From Tenacibaculum soleae (lineage in GTDB: Bacteria > Bacteroidota > Bacteroidia > Flavobacteriales > Flavobacteriaceae): a stretch of 64,000 bases of DNA. Under the pieces are notes generated by a model. The model did not search any database. It was not told where the DNA came from and was given only the letters and a program-made list of their open reading frames with translations. The DNA is taken from assembly GCF_001693415.1 (NCBI RefSeq), contig NZ_MAKX01000002.1, positions 124,001 to 188,000 of the forward strand, written 5' to 3'. The position numbers and the translations under genes were made by a program. Positions 60,470-64,000 of this stretch are shown in pieces. The stretch's first letter is position 1. Each line of letters begins with the position of its first letter.

Positions 60470-62854
60470 ATGAAAAAAATAAGCAGTATTCTTTTACTTT
60501 TATTAAGTTGTTTTTTATACGGACAAAATGGGGTTATCAAGGGTTTGGTTATAGATAAACAGTCTGAACTTCCTCTTATTGGAGCGACAATAGAACTACT
60601 AAATTCAAAAACACCTATAGGTACAACTACCGATATTGATGGTTATTTTACTCTTAATAACATTCCTTTAGGAAGACAAGTTATAAGAGTTAGCTACGTG
60701 GGTTACGAAAATAGTACCATACCAGATATTGAAGTAAATTCGGGTAAAGATATTTCTCTTACAATTGCATTAACTGAAAACTTTAATCAACTTAATGAAA
60801 TAGTTATTACAAGTTCTAACACCAGTAAACTTAAAGCTAGAAATAAATTCACCTCAATATCAGCCCGTCAGTTTGGTATTAAAGAAGTTGGTAGATACGC
60901 TGGTGGAAGAAGTGATGTTGCTAGACTTGCTAGTAATTTTGCGGGAGTTGCTGCTCCTAACGACAGTAGAAATGATATTGTAGTTAGAGGAAACTCACCT
61001 ACTGGATTATTATGGCGTTTAGAAGGTATTCCAATACCAAGTCCTAATCATTTTTCAACCCTAGGTACAACAGGAAGCCCAATTTCTGCTCTAAATCCAA
61101 ATATGCTTAAAAATTCTGACTTTATTACTTCTGCTTTCCCTGCTGAGTACGGAAATGCTATTGGTGGTGTTTTTGATTTAGGTTTTAGAAAAGGAAATAA
61201 AGATACCAACGAATTTTCTTTTCAAATGGGTGCTTTTTCAGGAATAGAATTAAGTGCCGAAGGGCCTTTTAACAAAAAAAATAATGGTTCTTTTTTAATT
61301 GCTGCCAGATATTCTTTAATAGGCTTAATAAATGGTGGAGGTACTAGTGATACTCCTAACTATATGGATGTTTCTTTTAATATAGATTTCGGTAAAAGTA
61401 AGTTAGGTGAGTTTTCTTTATTTGGGCTTATTGGAGACTCTAGTATTGATTTCTTAGGTAAAGATTACGATAAAGATGATTTATTCTCTGCTCCAGATGA
61501 AAATTCTTTCGTTATATCTAATGTAGCACTTGTTGGCTTAAAACATAAATTACAACTTACAAATAACTCTTATTTAAAGACAATTATAGCTGGTACTTTT
61601 AATAAAAATGATTACAAAGAAGAACGTATACTAAATTTAAACACACCTTTACAAAGTAATTTAAAATATACAGAAAATATAGATAAGGAGACTCGTCTTA
61701 TTTTTTCAACAATGTATAACACCAAAATAAATCAAAGACTAACGTTAAGAACAGGGTTTTTAGCTGAAAACTTTAATATAGATTATGACAGAAAAGACAG
61801 ATCGGAACAGCCTGATAACGATAATGATGGTAATCCTGATTTAGTTACTATTAGAAAAATTAAAGGTGACTACACCATTTTTCAACCTTATATACAAAGT
61901 AAATATAGGCTTTCGAAAAAGTTGATTCTTAACACAGGGTTACATGCAATGTATAGTGATTTAAACGAGCAATTTGTTATTGAGCCTCGTGCATCTATAA
62001 ACTGGCAATTGCATCCTAAACACGCTCTTAATTTTGGATATGGATTACATCATCAAAACACACCGAGTCCATTAGTATTTTTAAATAAGAAAATAGATGG
62101 TATAAATACGCAACCAAATAAAAACCTTGATTTTATTAAAAGTAATCATTTTGTACTTGGGTATGATGTGAAAATAGCGCCAAAATGGAGAGGTAAATTA
62201 GAATTATATCATCAAACAATTAAAAATGCTGCGGTTGATAAAACTCCATCTAGCTATTCTTCACTAACTGAAGGAGCCGATTTTACTTTTTCTTCAGATA
62301 AAACCAATTTAACTAATGCTGGTACAGGAATTAATCAAGGACTTGAACTTACTTTAGAAAAATCATTTAGTAAAGGTTACCATGCTTTAATTACAAGCTC
62401 AATATTCGATAGTACTTACAAAGGAAGTGATGGTATAAAAAGAAACACTCCTTTTAATAACGGGTATGTTTTTAATTTTTTAACAGGAAAAGAATTTAAA
62501 TTAGGAGCTAGTAAAAACACGATACTCTCAATAGATACTCGTTTTGTTACTGCAGGTGGTAAATATTTTACACCTGTAAATCTTGAAGCTTCAAAAGTTG
62601 CTGGTTATCAAATACTAGATAACTCCAATGCGTTTAGCAAGCAATATGACAACTACATGCGCTTAGATTTAAAAATAGGAGTAATTTTTAATAGTAAAAA
62701 GCGAAAAAGTTCTCATAAATTATATGTTGATCTGCAAAATATTACAGATAAAGAGAATATTTTTGTAAAAAAGTACAACAGAACAACCAATACCGTAGAA
62801 CAAGTAAATCAAGCTGGTTTTTTTCCAGACTTTGGCTATCGTTTTCAATTTTAA
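60470..62854 (+). CDS. TonB-dependent outer-membrane receptor
   Basis: About 794 residues from ATG 60470, which gives a clean signal peptide (MKKISSILLLLLSCFLYGQ); an ATG nine codons upstream is less likely. A carboxypeptidase-like domain (about 22-100; GATIELLNSKTPIGTTTDID) precedes the plug (NDIVVRGNSPTGLLWRLEGI) and a 22-strand type barrel ending FGYRFQF, with the terminal aromatic expected for BAM. No SusD gene follows; instead a Crp/Fnr regulator does. Substrate is unknown. Confidence 0.92.
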   Translation: MKKISSILLLLLSCFLYGQNGVIKGLVIDKQSELPLIGATIELLNSKTPIGTTTDIDGYFTLNNIPLGRQVIRVSYVGYENSTIPDIEVNSGKDISLTIALTENFNQLNEIVITSSNTSKLKARNKFTSISARQFGIKEVGRYAGGRSDVARLASNFAGVAAPNDSRNDIVVRGNSPTGLLWRLEGIPIPSPNHFSTLGTTGSPISALNPNMLKNSDFITSAFPAEYGNAIGGVFDLGFRKGNKDTNEFSFQMGAFSGIELSAEGPFNKKNNGSFLIAARYSLIGLINGGGTSDTPNYMDVSFNIDFGKSKLGEFSLFGLIGDSSIDFLGKDYDKDDLFSAPDENSFVISNVALVGLKHKLQLTNNSYLKTIIAGTFNKNDYKEERILNLNTPLQSNLKYTENIDKETRLIFSTMYNTKINQRLTLRTGFLAENFNIDYDRKDRSEQPDNDNDGNPDLVTIRKIKGDYTIFQPYIQSKYRLSKKLILNTGLHAMYSDLNEQFVIEPRASINWQLHPKHALNFGYGLHHQNTPSPLVFLNKKIDGINTQPNKNLDFIKSNHFVLGYDVKIAPKWRGKLELYHQTIKNAAVDKTPSSYSSLTEGADFTFSSDKTNLTNAGTGINQGLELTLEKSFSKGYHALITSSIFDSTYKGSDGIKRNTPFNNGYVFNFLTGKEFKLGASKNTILSIDTRFVTAGGKYFTPVNLEASKVAGYQILDNSNAFSKQYDNYMRLDLKIGVIFNSKKRKSSHKLYVDLQNITDKENIFVKKYNRTTNTVEQVNQAGFFPDFGYRFQF

Positions 62855-62873
62855 CAACAAAAGTTTACCTACC

Positions 62874-63458
62874 ATGCATAAACAAGTTATTGATTTCTTT
62901 AAGCAATTTATCCCTATAAGCGAAGAGTCTGCGAACTTTATCAAGACTAATACCGTCGTAAAAAAAATAGCTAAAAATGATTTTTTACTAACACAAGGAA
63001 AAGTGTGTGATTTTGTTGCTTTTATTAATGAAGGTGCTTTTAGGTCTTTTTATAGTGTTGATGGACAAGAATACAGTAAACAATTTTTCTTTGAGAAAAA
63101 CTTTTGTACAGATTATAGTAGTTTTCTTACTCAAAAAAATTCACTTAGCTATTTACAAGCTATTGAAGATAGTACTGTAATTATATTTAATAAGAAAGTG
63201 GTTGATGAAGCTTATAAAGTTATACCTAACTTTACGGTTTTTGGTAAAAAATTAGCTGAGAACTTATACATTATTGTTTGTGATATTAAAGCTTCTTTTA
63301 TTTTAAACACCCCAAAAGAAAGATATGAGAATTTAGTGAAAGAGAGGCCTAAGGTTACACAAAGAGTACCACAGTATATGATTGCCTCCTACTTAGGTAT
63401 TACTCCTGAAGCTTTAAGTAGAATAAGAAAACGTATTTTAAATAACAAAAACATATAA
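62874..63458 (+). CDS. Crp/Fnr-family transcriptional regulator
   Basis: About 194 residues from ATG 62874; a longer frame into the receptor gene is rejected. The cyclic-nucleotide-binding-like domain spans 25-125 (DFLLTQGKVCDFVAFINEGA), and the C-terminal helix-turn-helix is VPQYMIASYLGITPEALSRI near 170-190. It lacks the arginine-serine cAMP pocket signature, as is usual for this Bacteroidota subgroup. It follows the receptor by 19 bp and may regulate it. Confidence 0.9.
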   Translation: MHKQVIDFFKQFIPISEESANFIKTNTVVKKIAKNDFLLTQGKVCDFVAFINEGAFRSFYSVDGQEYSKQFFFEKNFCTDYSSFLTQKNSLSYLQAIEDSTVIIFNKKVVDEAYKVIPNFTVFGKKLAENLYIIVCDIKASFILNTPKERYENLVKERPKVTQRVPQYMIASYLGITPEALSRIRKRILNNKNI

Positions 63459-63460
63459 TA

Positions 63461-63496
63461 AAAAGCTCCTTGTTTTATTTAAAACAAGGAGCTTTT
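63461..63496. terminator. Bidirectional terminator
   Basis: AAAAGCTCCTTGTTTT / AAAACAAGGAGCTTTT, a perfect 16-bp stem with loop ATTT and flanking A and T runs, between the Crp/Fnr gene and the convergent gene ending at 63529. Confidence 0.9.
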
Positions 63497-63528
63497 TTAA
63501 TGATTACAAAAATTAAACTAACTCTTCA

Positions 63529-64000
63529 TTAAAAATCAAAGTCATCTATATTTTCAAAACTTGGAAAATCATCATTAAAGTCATCCTCTAAATCATCGGT
63601 TGCTGTTGCTTTAAACTCTTTTTCAGGAGCTTCATCAGGAATTTCACCTACCGTTAAAATTATTTTAGATTCGGTAACTACCTCATCTGATTGTTCTACG
63701 ATTTCAACGTAAAACGTCCACATTTGTAAAAAATCATACACATAAATCAATTTATCATTGATATTTGGTAGTGTTTCATTTAAAATACAAGTTGCCATTG
63801 ATACACCTTCACCAGCTTCTGCCATGTTAAATAATGGAATTTCCTCCCCTTGATTCCAATCTTCATCAGTACGGTAAAAAGAAGCCATTTCCTGCCCATT
63901 AAAACCAAATGATTTTGCAATATCAAAATGTAAATTTTCTAACGATTTAACCTCATCAAAAACTAAGGTTCTAATAACATCTTCTTTGGTATCTAAAATT
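63529..64000 (-). CDS. pRiA4b ORF-3-like protein (partial; 5' end outside window)
   Basis: The minus-strand frame stays open to the window edge; upstream of the first in-window ATG (63888) it reads DTKEDVIRTLVFDEVKSLEN then FGFNGQEM, which is clearly protein. About 157 residues are visible. The block GFNGQEMASFYRTDEDWNQG with IYVYDFLQMWTFYVEI is that of plasmid pRiA4b ORF-3 or 'IS1096 passenger TnpR'-type proteins. The C-terminal tail is acidic, DDFNDDFPSFENIDDFDF. Despite the name no transposon is seen; such proteins are common chromosomal genes in Bacteroidota. Confidence 0.82.
   Translation of the reverse strand, partial: ILDTKEDVIRTLVFDEVKSLENLHFDIAKSFGFNGQEMASFYRTDEDWNQGEEIPLFNMAEAGEGVSMATCILNETLPNINDKLIYVYDFLQMWTFYVEIVEQSDEVVTESKIILTVGEIPDEAPEKEFKATATDDLEDDFNDDFPSFENIDDFDF

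Noticed and set aside
1..64000. CRISPR arrays, tRNA or rRNA genes
   Set aside because: No regularly spaced direct repeats and no tRNA-like T-arm sequences were noticed when reading both strands; a tRNAscan and Infernal run would settle it.

Overview
The window is AT-rich chromosomal DNA from a member of the Flavobacteriaceae (Bacteroidota), perhaps close to Tenacibaculum or Polaribacter. The evidence is the gene content: single-chain L-serine dehydratase, a cyclophilin-FKBP fusion, tandem DUF368 proteins, TamB-like protein, TonB-dependent receptor and flavobacterial small conserved proteins. Flavobacterial promoters (TAnnTTTG about 10-25 bp before starts, with almost no Shine-Dalgarno sequences) point the same way. 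No rRNA, tRNA, CRISPR array or intact mobile element was seen.

Layout. 1-32.4 kb is mostly core: serine dehydratase end, yaaA, an MBL hydrolase, an ECF sigma/anti-sigma-like/periplasmic sensor trio, the kdsB-HAD-CAT operon, idi-queD-manA, prfC, a cyclophilin-FKBP isomerase, two secreted TonB-C-like proteins, a decayed IS256-like transposase (17.86-18.5 kb), a DUF349 protein, aroE with two DUF368 genes and tamB, then tsaD, an LTA-synthase-like protein and an ABC-F ATPase.

32.4-42.4 kb is an accessory island. Plus-strand genes (PHP-ATPase of the TrlF type, a membrane coiled-coil protein, an AraC-led four-gene set, a HEPN-like protein, a zinc-ribbon/membrane set) are separated by 126-206 bp imperfect palindromes with related arms (GCCAGTTGCYAACAAC...). 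The right arm consistently carries a few extra bases. This looks like a gene-cassette array with folded, attC-like sites, but no integrase is in the window. A minus-strand hsp20 block interrupts it.

42.4-56.3 kb holds a DTW protein and small membrane genes, followed by what I regard as the most interesting system. A secreted-fibre cluster (major subunit, Ig-like chaperone, 1017-residue usher-like barrel protein, two minor subunits) lies beside a soluble signalling operon (REC protein, H-NOX haem sensor, PAS histidine kinase, HPt protein, two LytTR response regulators). Four copies of a 30-bp direct-repeat element, with half-sites exactly 21 bp apart, stand 61-78 bp before four starts: the REC/H-NOX operon, the second LytTR gene, the major subunit and the chaperone-usher operon. 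This fits LytTR binding sites and suggests that nitric oxide or redox sensing controls the fibre through an autoregulated relay.

56.3-64 kb returns to core genes: holA, an HsdR-N-like nuclease-fold protein, a nucleotidyltransferase, a glycosyltransferase, a Sua5/YciO protein, a TonB-dependent receptor with a Crp/Fnr regulator, and a partial pRiA4b ORF-3-like gene running off the end. All homology statements rest on motif recognition by eye.
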